Notes: generated from the letters alone by a model not told the origin. A stretch of DNA of 21,437 nucleotides from Clostridia bacterium (GCA_019421925.1 JAHZEH010000004.1:1-21437); one strand, 5' to 3'. Positions 1 through 8,111 are shown, counted from the stretch's first letter. Translations and numbers: made by a program.

Positions 1-755
1 ACCGGGCCGCTCACCTTGGCGAAGCTGCCCAGCATCCTGCCGTCGAAGTTGGTCATCTCCTTGAGGCTGGCTGCCGCCGCGTTGCGCTTGCGGTAGCTGA
101 TAAAGACCAGTACGCCCGCGTTGACCACCGAGGCGATGACAGTGGCGAGGGCGGCGCCCCGCACCCCCATGGGCGCAAGGCCCAGCTTGCCGAAGATGAA
201 GATGTAGTTGAACACGCCGTTGACCAGCACGGCTGCGGCGGTCGCTTTGAGGGGGAGGACGGAGTCGCCGCTGGCGCGCAGGATAACGCACAGCACCAGG
301 GCCACCATCTGGAAGAGGTAGCCATAGCTGGCGATGGACAGATAACTCACGGCCAGGTCGATAACCGCCGGGTCGTGGCTGAAGATGGAGGCGATTGGCT
401 GTGCGAAGAAGAGGCCGGCGCAGGTGAACAGGACCCCCACCACCAGGGAGAGCCCCAGAGCGATGCCCTGCACCCGGCGGATGCCGGCGATATCCTTGCG
501 TCCCCAGTACTGGGCGGCAAAGACGCCCGCGCCGCCGCTGATGCCCATGCCGAAGATCTGGAGCAGGAAGGTGAGCTGGTTGGCCACGCCGACGGCGCTG
601 ATGGCCGTTTCGCCCAGCTGGCCCACCATGATATTGTCGATCATGTAGAGGGCCGAGCTGAGGCCCTGCTGCAGCATAATGGGCAGGCAGATGGCCAGCA
701 TGGTCCGGTAGAACTTGGAATCCCCGATACCCAGGAGGTGCTTTAGCTTTTGCAT
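1..755 (-). CDS. MATE family multidrug/Na+ antiporter, N-terminal part (cut by window edge)
   Basis: Translation from the ATG at 755 starts MQKLKHLLGIGDSKFYRTML and stays open to base 1, giving 251 residues of a family that is usually about 450. Successive hydrophobic helices and the early motif MLQQGLSSALYMIDNIMVGQ followed by LGETAISAVGVANQ are typical of the first MatE domain. A second landmark is the segment ILRASGDSVLPLKATAAAVL near residue 195. Members are 12-helix inner-membrane exporters that expel drugs or metabolites in exchange for Na+ or H+; the substrate cannot be read from sequence. An out-of-frame ATG lies 8 bases upstream, and AAGGAA about 9 bases before 755 supports the chosen start. 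A hairpin separates it from the upstream L,D-transpeptidase, so it probably has its own promoter. Confidence 0.95.
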   Translation of the reverse strand, partial: MQKLKHLLGIGDSKFYRTMLAICLPIMLQQGLSSALYMIDNIMVGQLGETAISAVGVANQLTFLLQIFGMGISGGAGVFAAQYWGRKDIAGIRRVQGIALGLSLVVGVLFTCAGLFFAQPIASIFSHDPAVIDLAVSYLSIASYGYLFQMVALVLCVILRASGDSVLPLKATAAAVLVNGVFNYIFIFGKLGLAPMGVRGAALATVIASVVNAGVLVFISYRKRNAAAASLKEMTNFDGRMLGSFAKVSGP

Positions 756-819
756 TTCTTCATAATTCCTTTTTCTCTAGGTTCTCTTTGGGAACACTCT
801 GAAGGGGGAGGAGGCGGCA

Positions 820-848
820 AAAGGGCAGAAAGTCTCTTTCTGCCCTTT
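820..848 (-). terminator. Hairpin terminator after the L,D-transpeptidase
   Basis: A perfect 13-bp stem (820-832 pairs with 836-848) with a 3-base loop lies just past the stop codon at 867. On the minus strand the stem ends in TTTT, but the T tract does not continue, so termination may be partial and allow some read-through into the MATE gene. Confidence 0.55.
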
Positions 849-866
849 GCTGTGCCTGGTTGATAC

Positions 867-2301
867 TCAGCCCACCACGATGGGGATCAATTCGTCGCCC
901 GACTGATCCTCGGGACCGATTTCGACGGGCTCATCCCCGGGCGCTTCCTCCTCAGGGGCAAGCTCCTCCTCGGGGGCCTCCTCCTCTTCCTCCTCCAGGG
1001 GGAGTTCCACAAGCTGGGGCTCATACACGTCGTCCGGGGCAAGGGTCAGGGTATACCGGCCCACATCCGCCTTGCGGATGAAACCGGTCCTGCCGCCCAC
1101 TTTTACCTTGTAATAGTACACGGTGTAGCCCAGGTACTCCAGGTCGGTGCCCTCGCCGAAGCGGGCGATGGGGGGCTGCTCGTTGCTGGCCTTCTCGTAG
1201 AGGAAGGCGCTTTCGGACTTGACCCGGTACACCGTCAGCCTGGTCTCCTCATCCTCCGGCTCCCCGGGCTCCTCGTCCGGGGATTCCCCGTCGTCGGGAT
1301 AGATGGTCTCGGTGGAGATGTCCCTCTTGTTGACATAGCCTGTCACATCCCCGGCGGTGATCTCGTGGTAGTAGACCGTGCTGGAGAGGATGGTCACCTC
1401 CGTGCCCTTTTCAAGGGTAGTGCTGGGGTCGATGGTGTTGGTGGGCTTGTCACCAACCTTGGCGTTTGCCTTGCTGATGACGTTAACCACCTTGGCGCCC
1501 TCTATGGGGCCGTTGGGCTGGAAGTCCAGCAGGGCGTTTTTGATATAGCCCTCCTTGCCGTCCGCAGTGCGCACCTTGGTCTGAGTCCTGCCGGAGAGCA
1601 CCACCGTGACCTTGTCGCCGGCGGCCGCCCGGGCCACCGTTTTGCCGCTGGAGTTCACCACGGCGCTGCCTGTGCGCAGAATAGCGGAAGGTTCGGGGCG
1701 GGGGGTATTCTCGTACTGATCGGGCTCCGGCTTGTACTGGGAGGCGGAGATCGGGTTTTGCGGGCAGATCGTCCCGGATGATGCCCTGGGTGCCGGGGGG
1801 GCAGTTATAGAAGAGCCAGCGCACATCCTCGACATACATGCGGATACAGCCGTGGGAGGCCACGCTGCCGATGGCGTTGAAGGAGGTGCGGGTGAAATAG
1901 CCCTCCACCGGCCTGCTGTAGAGGATGGAGTGGAAGTAGATGCCGCCCGCGACCTGTACCCAGTACTGGGCGTAACAGTCGTACTTGGTGAAGTAGCCGA
2001 AGCGCCTGCGCCCGGTGTTGAGGGTGAAGGTGCCGGTGGGCGTGGGCGTGGCTTTGGCGCCCGGGGTGCAGAGGGCCTGCATGGCGACCGTGTCGTATTT
2101 GCCTGTCTCGCCCTTCTCATAGACTGTGACGATGTTGTTGGTCAGATCGACCTCCACATAGTACTTGTCGGGGTCGGCATTTGCGTAGTTGACAGGATCA
2201 AAGGCTCTGGCCTGTGCAACGTCCTGTCCGGTTGCAGCGGGCAGAATAGCCGTGAAAGTCAGCGCGCACAACAGCGCGCAAATCACGCGTTTTAGCTTCA
2301 T
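867..2301 (-). CDS. L,D-transpeptidase (YkuD) with SH3-like repeats, interrupted by a one-base frameshift
   Basis: Two overlapping frames make one gene. From ATG 2301 (GGAGG seven bases upstream) comes a signal peptide (residues 1-31, MKLKRVICALLCALTFTAIL) and a YkuD domain at about 45-178. His124 and SHGCIR at 149-154 are visible, with Cys152 as the expected nucleophile. This domain builds 3-3 peptidoglycan cross-links, or attaches proteins to the wall, outside the membrane. Just after residue 178 the frame is lost at a CCC run (plus-strand GGG, 1762-1764). The other frame continues PQNPISASQYKPEP and encodes three SH3-like repeats (about 205-260, 270-330, 350-415) and a very acidic tail, ending at 867. 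Removing one C gives a single 477-residue protein. As written, the first frame runs 1483-2301 with an unrelated arginine-rich tail. An assembly error is as likely as a true mutation. Confidence 0.9.
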
Positions 2302-2361
2302 TCAACTTCCTCCGTTTTCTCTTCTAAAAAATACTTTAAAAATGCAGGATAAACAGCTTAT

Positions 2362-2391
2362 ATACTATCATATGCCGGGGATATCCCGCAA
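2362..2391 (-). promoter_or_regulatory. Probable promoter of the L,D-transpeptidase
   Basis: On the minus strand, TTGCGG (2386-2391) and TAGTAT (2362-2367) are separated by 18 bases, about 60 bases ahead of the start codon. TATGAT overlaps on the upstream side and could be an alternative -10. Confidence 0.4.
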
Positions 2392-2422
2392 TCATAGCTT
2401 TCCAAAATTGGCGGTAAAATCC

Positions 2423-2450
2423 AAAAAAGAGCGGGCGTTTTCGCCCGCTC
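2423..2450 (-). terminator. Intrinsic terminator after the exported protein gene
   Basis: A 9-bp GC-rich stem (2429-2437 with 2442-2450) with loop TTTT is followed on the minus strand by six T residues (complement of 2423-2428). It lies 28 bases past the stop of the 2478-3389 gene and separates it from the L,D-transpeptidase. Confidence 0.87.
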
Positions 2451-2477
2451 GCTCATTCGTGTCCGGGGCGCCTAGTC

Positions 2478-3389
2478 TCAGTGGAGGCTGAGCGTCTCGC
2501 TGCTGGTGTAGAGGGTCTGGCTGTCCAGCCAGGCCTGTTCGTTCGGGGGGCTCATAAAGCTGAAGCCCAGATCGGAGAACACCTGCACCACCTTATCCTT
2601 GGAGAGCAGTTTCCTGCGGGTCAGAGCGCTGACATAGGCCTTCTTGGAGAAGTCATACTCCAGGCTCATCACCAGCTCGCCCTCCTTTTTGGCGATGCCC
2701 AGCACTTCGCCGCCGCCGACGACCACCCGCAGAATCTCGCCGCTTTCGTCTGAGATGATATACGCTGCGTCGCCCTCGGACATGCCGGACATGCCCACGG
2801 CGATCTGCACGGGATTGGCCGCGCCGCCCTGCTTGGAGATGGTATACTTCCCGACGCGGATGCTCTGGCCGAACTCAAAGGAACTGGCCCTCATCCGGGT
2901 GACTGCGGCCGTGAGCTCTCCGCCGCTCTTTAATTTGGTGGCCTCGGCGTAGAGATAGACGGGGGCGGTGGAATTGATGTTGAGATAGCCCACCGTTACG
3001 TCCGCGTTCAAAACCCCCTTGCCCGCTTCAAAGCTGGCGATCTCGCCCACATAGTAGCGGTCCTCCACGGGGATGAGCAGCAGGGGGATGCAGCCGGTAA
3101 AATCGTAGTTCGGGGCGGTCAGGGTGACGACCGCTTTTTCGCCGGCGGGGGCGTTTTCCTGGGCCAGAAGGCCGACGCAGAACTGCTCCACCTCGCCCAC
3201 CGGCGCCGCTTTTACGTTCCTCTGGGTGGTCCAGGCCCCGTTTTCCTGGGGGACTATGCCGGCAATGCGGAGGGATTCCACCGCGATGAGCGGCGCCGCG
3301 TCCTCCTGGGCGCCGGGTTGGGCGGCAAAGGAGCCGAAAGCGCACAGTACGCACAGGAATGCCAGCAGGAATGTAAACCCTCTTTTCAT
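2478..3389 (-). CDS. Exported protein of unknown function
   Basis: A 303-residue protein beginning with a clear signal peptide (about residues 1-23, MKRGFTFLLAFLCVLCAFGS followed by FAA, a plausible signal peptidase I site). There is no lipobox and no further membrane helix. The mature part is beta-rich in character with many V/I/G-containing strands, and one internal stretch (GMSGMSEGDAAYIISDESGE) resembles a small repeated-strand or beta-barrel module. I do not recognise the family. Its nearest neighbour in the same direction is the L,D-transpeptidase, and both are exported, so a role at the cell surface is a reasonable guess, but the two are separated by a strong terminator. An extended -10 lies about 50 bases upstream of the ATG. 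Confidence 0.85.
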   Translation of the reverse strand: MKRGFTFLLAFLCVLCAFGSFAAQPGAQEDAAPLIAVESLRIAGIVPQENGAWTTQRNVKAAPVGEVEQFCVGLLAQENAPAGEKAVVTLTAPNYDFTGCIPLLLIPVEDRYYVGEIASFEAGKGVLNADVTVGYLNINSTAPVYLYAEATKLKSGGELTAAVTRMRASSFEFGQSIRVGKYTISKQGGAANPVQIAVGMSGMSEGDAAYIISDESGEILRVVVGGGEVLGIAKKEGELVMSLEYDFSKKAYVSALTRRKLLSKDKVVQVFSDLGFSFMSPPNEQAWLDSQTLYTSSETLSLH

Positions 3390-3440
3390 TTCATCACACT
3401 CCGGTTATACTGGATAAGGCAATACTACTTGCCCAAGCTA

Positions 3441-3449
3441 AGTATACCA
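3441..3449 (-). promoter_or_regulatory. Extended -10 promoter of the exported protein gene
   Basis: The minus strand reads TGGTATACT (3449 to 3441), an extended -10 element, 52 bases ahead of the ATG at 3389. No good -35 is seen at the usual distance, as is common for extended -10 promoters. Confidence 0.5.
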
Positions 3450-3558
3450 TATTGCGGCAGGTTTTGTTGTTAATAAAGGATGAAGAAACCCCGGTAAAAA
3501 TTTTTCCCCCAATTGGCCTGGGAGACGCTCAGGCACATGGACTTGCCCGCCGGGCCTG

Positions 3559-3567
3559 TGATATAAT
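3559..3567 (+). promoter_or_regulatory. Extended -10 promoter of the NifU-like/GGGtGRT pair
   Basis: TGATATAAT combines a consensus -10 with the extended TG. It lies about 78 bases ahead of the ATG at 3645. The -35 is weak. It is the only promoter-like site between the divergent genes that reads rightward. Confidence 0.55.
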
Positions 3568-3644
3568 TATCGCATCGCGCCCGCGCCAAGGGCACGCATC
3601 CTAAATATTTGTATCCTAACTTTCACCATAAGGAGGAGAACACC

Positions 3645-4337
3645 ATGCAGTATTCCAAAGAAGTGGAAGAGATGATCTGCGTCAAGCAGGGCGTCAAGCA
3701 CGAAAACGCCGCCATCCCGGAGGAGGGCAAGTGGATCCACGCCAAGGAGATCAAGGATATCTCCGGCCTGACCCACGGCGTCGGCCACTGCGCGCCCCAG
3801 CAGGGCGCCTGCAAGCTCACCCTCAACGTCAAGGACGGCGTCATTGAGGAGGCTCTTGTCGAGACCATCGGCTGCTCGGGTATGACCCATTCCGCCGCCA
3901 TGGCCAGCGAGATCCTTCCCGGCAAGACCATCCTGGAGGCTCTCAACACCGACCTGGTATGCGACGCCATCAACGACGCCATGAAGGCGCTCTTCAACCA
4001 GATCGTCTACGGCCGCACCCAGTCCGCTTTCTCCGACGACGGCCTGCCCATTGGCGCCGGCCTGGAGGACCTGGGCAAGGGCCTGCGCTCCCAGGTCGGT
4101 ACCATGTACGGCACCAAGGCCAAGGGCGCCCGCTATCTGGAGATGGCCGAGGGCTATGTGCTCGGCATCGGCCTGGACGAGGACGGCGAGATCATCGGCT
4201 ACCAGTTCGTCAACCTTGGCAAGATGATGGAGGCCATCAAGGACGGCGTTGACGCCGCCGAGGCCTATAAGAAGAACATCGGCACCTACGGCCGTTTCGC
4301 CGAAGCCGTCACCGTCATCGATCCGCGCCATCAGTAA
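3645..4337 (+). CDS. NifU-like iron-sulfur cluster assembly scaffold homologue
   Basis: A 230-residue protein. The start at 3645 is fixed by AAGGAGGAG nine bases upstream; an in-frame ATG at 3609 lacks a ribosome site. The region around residues 47-107 has the NifU N-terminal layout: Cys49 and Cys56 flanking a short loop before a strand, then IGCSGMTHSAAMASE with Cys77, then a helix reaching Cys106. In NifU/IscU, three cysteines hold a nascent Fe-S cluster; here the last one is placed differently, and the protein extends about 100 residues beyond the domain. It is followed after 21 bases by the GGGtGRT gene, a conserved partner in clostridia. A cluster-related role is likely, but the exact function of this paired branch is not settled. 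Confidence 0.93.
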   Translation: MQYSKEVEEMICVKQGVKHENAAIPEEGKWIHAKEIKDISGLTHGVGHCAPQQGACKLTLNVKDGVIEEALVETIGCSGMTHSAAMASEILPGKTILEALNTDLVCDAINDAMKALFNQIVYGRTQSAFSDDGLPIGAGLEDLGKGLRSQVGTMYGTKAKGARYLEMAEGYVLGIGLDEDGEIIGYQFVNLGKMMEAIKDGVDAAEAYKKNIGTYGRFAEAVTVIDPRHQ

Positions 4338-4358
4338 TTGAGAAAGAGGTGACTAAAC

Positions 4359-5357
4359 ATGGTCAGGTTTGAAAGCTACGAAAGAAGAATCGCCCAGATT
4401 GAAAAAGTTCTCGCTGCTCATGGCATTAAGGATCTGGAGGAAGCCCGTCAGATCTGCCTGGACAAGGGCGTGGACGTGGACAATATCGTGAGGGGCATCC
4501 AGCCCATCTGCTTTGACAACGCCGTCTGGGCCTATACCCTGGGCGCCGCCATCGCCTTCAAGAAGGGCGTAAAGGTGGCGGCCGAGGCCGCCGAGTGCAT
4601 CGGCGAGGGCCTGCAGGCGTTCTGCATCCCCGGCTCCGTCGCCGACCAGCGCCAGGTTGGCCTGGGCCACGGCAACCTCGCCGCCATGCTGCTGCGCGAG
4701 GAGACGGACTGCTTCGCCTTCCTGGCGGGCCACGAGTCCTTCGCCGCCGCCGAGGGAGCCATCGGCATCGCTCTCAAGGCCAACAAGGTCCGCACCAAGC
4801 CCCTGCGCGTTATTTTGAACGGCCTGGGCAAGGACGCCGCCCAGATCATCTCCCGCATCAACGGTTTTACCTATGTGGAGACCGAGTACAACCACTACAC
4901 CGACGAGCTGACCGTGGCGTATGAGAAGGCCTATTCCGACGGCGACCGCGCAAAGGTCCGCTGCTACGGCGCGGACGACGTGTCCGAGGGCGTGGCCATC
5001 ATGCGCAAGGAGGGCGTGGACGTGTCCATCACGGGCAACTCCACCAACCCCACCCGCTTCCAGCATCCCGTTGCCGGTACCTATAAGAAGTGGTGCTGGG
5101 AACACGGCAAGAAGTACTTCTCCGTGGCCTCCGGCGGCGGCACGGGCCGCACGCTGCATCCCGACAACATGGGCGCCGGTCCTTCCTCCTACGGCATGAC
5201 CGACACCATGGGCCGCATGCACAGCGACGCCCAGTTCGCCGGTTCTTCCTCCGTGCCTGCGCACGTGGAGATGATGGGCCTCATCGGCATGGGCAACAAC
5301 CCCATGGTCGGCGCTTCCGTGGCTGTGGCCGTGGCCGTCGAGCAGGCGTCCAAATAG
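4359..5357 (+). CDS. GGGtGRT protein
   Basis: A 332-residue protein carrying the family's name motif SGGGTGRTLHPDNMG, with GGGTGRT at residues 259-265. Other highly ordered stretches are GNSTNPTRFQHPVAGTYKKW just before it and PSSYGMTDTMGRMHSDAQFA just after it. Cysteines occur at 33, 51, 80, 89, 118, 202 and 246. The start has an AAAGAGGTGA ribosome site, and the gene lies 21 bases after the NifU-like gene, so the two are almost certainly one transcript, closed by a strong terminator. The family is defined by conservation and by this neighbour; its biochemical activity is not known to me. No signal peptide or membrane helix is seen, so it should be cytoplasmic. Confidence 0.97.
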   Translation: MVRFESYERRIAQIEKVLAAHGIKDLEEARQICLDKGVDVDNIVRGIQPICFDNAVWAYTLGAAIAFKKGVKVAAEAAECIGEGLQAFCIPGSVADQRQVGLGHGNLAAMLLREETDCFAFLAGHESFAAAEGAIGIALKANKVRTKPLRVILNGLGKDAAQIISRINGFTYVETEYNHYTDELTVAYEKAYSDGDRAKVRCYGADDVSEGVAIMRKEGVDVSITGNSTNPTRFQHPVAGTYKKWCWEHGKKYFSVASGGGTGRTLHPDNMGAGPSSYGMTDTMGRMHSDAQFAGSSSVPAHVEMMGLIGMGNNPMVGASVAVAVAVEQASK

Positions 5358-5372
5358 TTTTCCTCCGCTTTC

Positions 5373-5403
5373 AAAAAGGCGCAGCTTCCGGCTGCGCCTT
5401 TTT
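5373..5403 (+). terminator. Intrinsic terminator of the NifU-like/GGGtGRT operon
   Basis: A 13-bp perfect stem (5373-5385 with 5391-5403), including an 8-bp GC-rich core and an A/T-rich base, ends in five T residues 16 bases past the GGGtGRT stop. The A tract on the other side lets it also work leftward. Confidence 0.92.
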
Positions 5404-5526
5404 CTCAATCATTTTGTCCGGGGGCGTATCGTGTTCAAAGAGAATGGGTCCCATGGAAAGGGGGGGGTTAAAGGGGCGAGCCTCTCTGACGGGAGCCCGG
5501 CGCCGGATTATCCGGGGCGGTTTGGA

Positions 5527-6879
5527 TTACGCCCTTTCTTCGTCCAGCGCCAGGTCCCTGGATGTATTCAGGAGCCATGCCCTCTGTTCCTGGGGGAGGG
5601 AGTTCAGGTGTTCCTGCAGGCTGCGGATCAGGGCTGCCTCGCATTCACCGCAGTCCTCCCCCCGGGAGGGATGGAGTTTGAGCAGCGCGGCGGTCTCTAT
5701 GGGGCTCAGCCCCCTGAGAAGGGTACGGATGTCGGCGGAGGCGAGACATCCGTCCAGCAGGATGTCCTCCAAATCGGCCAGAGAGCGGATGTTTTCCCCG
5801 ATGACGGCCAGCCTGGCCTCGCTCGTCCGGCAGAGGAGAAGCTCCTCCACAACCCTGCGGTACCGCCAGTCCTCCATCCTGTTTCCCATGAAGAAGTGGA
5901 GGGAGGGTGCGGCCCCGGCGGCCTGTGGCAGAGGGAATATCGGGCGCAGCGTTCCGGCCTCCAGGGCGCTGCGGATGACTGCGGCGGCCTGGGGCAGGCA
6001 TTTTCCCAGATAGTCCAGCATGGGGCCGGACAGGGTGAGGGCGGAGGAGAGTTCCCCCAGCGCCGTCCGGAGAAGGGGTATCAACCCGTTTTCCCCCCTG
6101 CTGCGGAACAGTTGGGACAGGTACTCCAGAGCCACTTCGCTCAGCGTCAGGTTTTTTGCGTCGGCCTGGACGAGAGAGCATCCCAGGGCCGTGAGGTAGA
6201 CCGGCTCAAAGAGGTTGAAGAGCAGCTTGGGGTAGCCCGGGTCCAGGCCGAGGAGCAGGGCATGGACTTTTTCGGGGGGGAAAAGGCGGCAGAAGGCGTT
6301 CTCCCAGCTGAGATTCTCCAGATACCGGTTGATGAACTCAATCCCCACCCAGCCGTTTACCGGCAGATAGGGCGGATAGTCCGCCGTGATGTGAATTTCA
6401 TGGGCGGAGAAATCCGGCCGGTACAGCTTAAAAAAGCCCTGGATACCCTCCACAAGGGTGGCGCGGTAAAAGACATTGGGTGTGTCCAGAAGATGGCCGG
6501 CGATGCGGGAATGAAGGGATTTGGCCACCCGAAGCAGGCGGGCAGCCTGTCTGCGCCCTCTCTGATAGAGAACAGCGGGTTCCTCCGTGCGGAGGGCCTC
6601 TGCCGCCTCCTCAGGGCTGGGACAGGCTTTGAGGGCGAGGCCGATGGTATAAGAAATGGAGGCGAACAGGTTCTGGGCGGCTTCTATCCGGATGGAACTG
6701 TCGCCCAGGGCGTACTCCCCGGCCACTTCCCGCAATATGGCGAGGCAGCCCAGCTGGATGCGCCTCTCGTCCTCCCCGGTCAACAGGCCTCTCCGTCGGG
6801 CCTGCTCCAGCAGGGTCTGGAAATAGTGTTCCTGGCTGAGTGCGGCCCTGTCCAGCCGCCGGGCCTCAAGACTCCCCAT
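5527..6879 (-). CDS. DUF6179-like protein of unknown function
   Basis: A 450-residue, mostly helical, leucine-rich cytoplasmic protein. I set the start at the ATG at 6879 (MGSLEARRLDRAALSQEHYF), because GGGAGG lies nine bases upstream, inside the end of the preceding gene. The longer reading to 6978 only adds a low-complexity shadow of that gene. It looks like the clostridial family I know as DUF6179, normally found beside a DUF6323 protein; this naming is from memory and not checked. No catalytic motif, membrane helix or nucleotide-binding loop is visible. The 14-base overlap with the upstream gene points to translational coupling and a shared complex or pathway. Confidence 0.88.
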   Translation of the reverse strand: MGSLEARRLDRAALSQEHYFQTLLEQARRRGLLTGEDERRIQLGCLAILREVAGEYALGDSSIRIEAAQNLFASISYTIGLALKACPSPEEAAEALRTEEPAVLYQRGRRQAARLLRVAKSLHSRIAGHLLDTPNVFYRATLVEGIQGFFKLYRPDFSAHEIHITADYPPYLPVNGWVGIEFINRYLENLSWENAFCRLFPPEKVHALLLGLDPGYPKLLFNLFEPVYLTALGCSLVQADAKNLTLSEVALEYLSQLFRSRGENGLIPLLRTALGELSSALTLSGPMLDYLGKCLPQAAAVIRSALEAGTLRPIFPLPQAAGAAPSLHFFMGNRMEDWRYRRVVEELLLCRTSEARLAVIGENIRSLADLEDILLDGCLASADIRTLLRGLSPIETAALLKLHPSRGEDCGECEAALIRSLQEHLNSLPQEQRAWLLNTSRDLALDEERA

Positions 6880-7330
6880 CTTCTTCCACCTCCCTGGAAC
6901 AACCCCGGATCTCCCTCGCCAGCCTGTCCAGCTCCCGTTCCGCCAGCAGCTCCAAGGAGCCCTGGCAGACCCCGTCAAAGGCTCCCTTCATGGCCCGGAT
7001 GAGCTCCTCATCCCGCAACTGGTCGGAGGTCTCATTTTTATACTGGTAGAAGAGCTCGATCAGGCTGTGGAGGGTGGGGACGTAGTTCTCCTGGCAGAGG
7101 AAGGGGGAGTCGCAGAAAGCCTCGATCAGTTGATCGATGATGCCGCCGCCGAGCTCAATCCGCCCGGTTTCGCGCAGGGAGAGGGTGCGGGTCTCCAACA
7201 GCTCCAGAGCTTGCCCCTCGGTCAGTTTCAGGCCGAAAGGGGCGGTTAACTTGTTGCAGCGGAGGATATCCTGGACGGACGGACCGCCTGTCAGGACGCC
7301 GCTCTGGCAGAGCACGAGATCAAAACCCAA
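6866..7330 (-). CDS. DUF6323-like protein of unknown function
   Basis: A protein of about 154 residues with a family-like core at 53-75 (ETGRIELGGGIIDQLIEAF) followed by a helical FCDSPFLCQENY... region and an acidic C terminus. The open frame continues far upstream through the terminator of the acetyltransferase gene, so the true start must be internal. I chose the TTG at 7330 because GGAGG sits eight bases before it, and the resulting N terminus (MGFDLVLCQS) places the conserved core at a sensible distance. An ATG at 7408 is in frame but has no ribosome site. The C terminus overlaps the DUF6179-like gene by 14 bases. The function is unknown and the family name is from memory. Confidence 0.82.
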   Translation of the reverse strand: MGFDLVLCQSGVLTGGPSVQDILRCNKLTAPFGLKLTEGQALELLETRTLSLRETGRIELGGGIIDQLIEAFCDSPFLCQENYVPTLHSLIELFYQYKNETSDQLRDEELIRAMKGAFDGVCQGSLELLAERELDRLAREIRGCSREVEEDGES

Positions 7331-7469
7331 ATCGGATCGCCTCCATGTCTCAACTTCTGGATGGGGGAAGGGGGATTCCACAACAGCACAGAGGATTCCT
7401 TCTTGCATTTTTAAAAGTTTCGGCCTGGACACGAAAAAATTATCTTTAAGCCGGACGGAGACATAGGGG

Positions 7470-7502
7470 AAAAAAGCGCCGCAACCCAATAGGTTGCGGC
7501 GC
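7470..7502 (-). terminator. Intrinsic terminator after the GNAT acetyltransferase gene
   Basis: An 11-bp perfect GC-rich stem (7476-7486 with 7492-7502) is followed on the minus strand by six T residues (complement of 7470-7475). It lies 20 bases past the acetyltransferase stop and isolates the DUF6323/DUF6179-like pair from upstream transcription. Confidence 0.92.
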
Positions 7503-7521
7503 TTCCCTGTGTGCATTGCGG

Positions 7522-8034
7522 CTAGATACGAAAGACCATATAGAGATGATGCGGCATATCCACGCCGCGGCAGCGTTTGATCCAGGCATCCATTGGGATC
7601 ATGCCGTTGCCAAGGGCCACCTTCTGCGACGCGGTGTTGGTGTCTCTGATGATGGAACAGACCTCGCTGGCATTCAGCGTTTCGAAGGCATATTTCTTGC
7701 ACGCCCCTGCGGCCTCCACAGCATAGCCTCTGTGCCAATACGCCCGTTGGAGAAGGCAGCCGGCTTCAAGCAGTTCCCTGCCTTTCCAGGGCTGTATTGT
7801 GAGTCCGCATTGACCGATCATCTCGCCGGTATCCTTCAAAACAACAGCCCACAGACCCAATCCCCACCTTTTATAACAGGAGATTTGCCTGTCAAGCCAC
7901 TCCTGCGCCTCGGCGTCGCTGAAGGCGCCTTCATACGCATACATGGTTTCCTCGTCCTGCAAAATTTTACATAAAGATTCAAAATCCGCTTGGCACATCT
8001 CCCGGAGGAGAAGCCGCTCCGTTTCAAGGACCAC
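7522..8034 (-). CDS. GNAT family N-acetyltransferase (RimJ/RimL type)
   Basis: A 170-residue single-domain GNAT protein. The N terminus MVLETERLLLREMCQADFES is the standard opening strand of the RimJ/RimL branch, and LLQRAYWHRGYAVEAA at about 95-110 holds the pyrophosphate-binding turn that grips acetyl-CoA. The middle strands WAVVLKDTGEMIGQCGL also fit. Such enzymes move an acetyl group from acetyl-CoA to an amine on a protein or small molecule; the acceptor is not evident. It begins with GTG at 8034, preceded by GAGGGG at five bases. It follows mscL by 77 bases in the same direction and may be the last gene of an argH-mscL-GNAT transcript. Confidence 0.93.
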   Translation of the reverse strand: MVLETERLLLREMCQADFESLCKILQDEETMYAYEGAFSDAEAQEWLDRQISCYKRWGLGLWAVVLKDTGEMIGQCGLTIQPWKGRELLEAGCLLQRAYWHRGYAVEAAGACKKYAFETLNASEVCSIIRDTNTASQKVALGNGMIPMDAWIKRCRGVDMPHHLYMVFRI

Positions 8035-8111
8035 GCGGTCCCCTCTTTTCCATCTGCATACGGGCGTTGGAACACGCCGCCGCCGGTCCTGGCAGGGCGC
8101 TGGGGGAGGGA

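Noticed and set aside
5431..7002. A 523-codon rightward frame
   Set aside because: It is antisense to the DUF6179-like gene over its full length and is Gly/Gln/Pro-rich without family likeness; the leftward protein has normal composition and a ribosome site.
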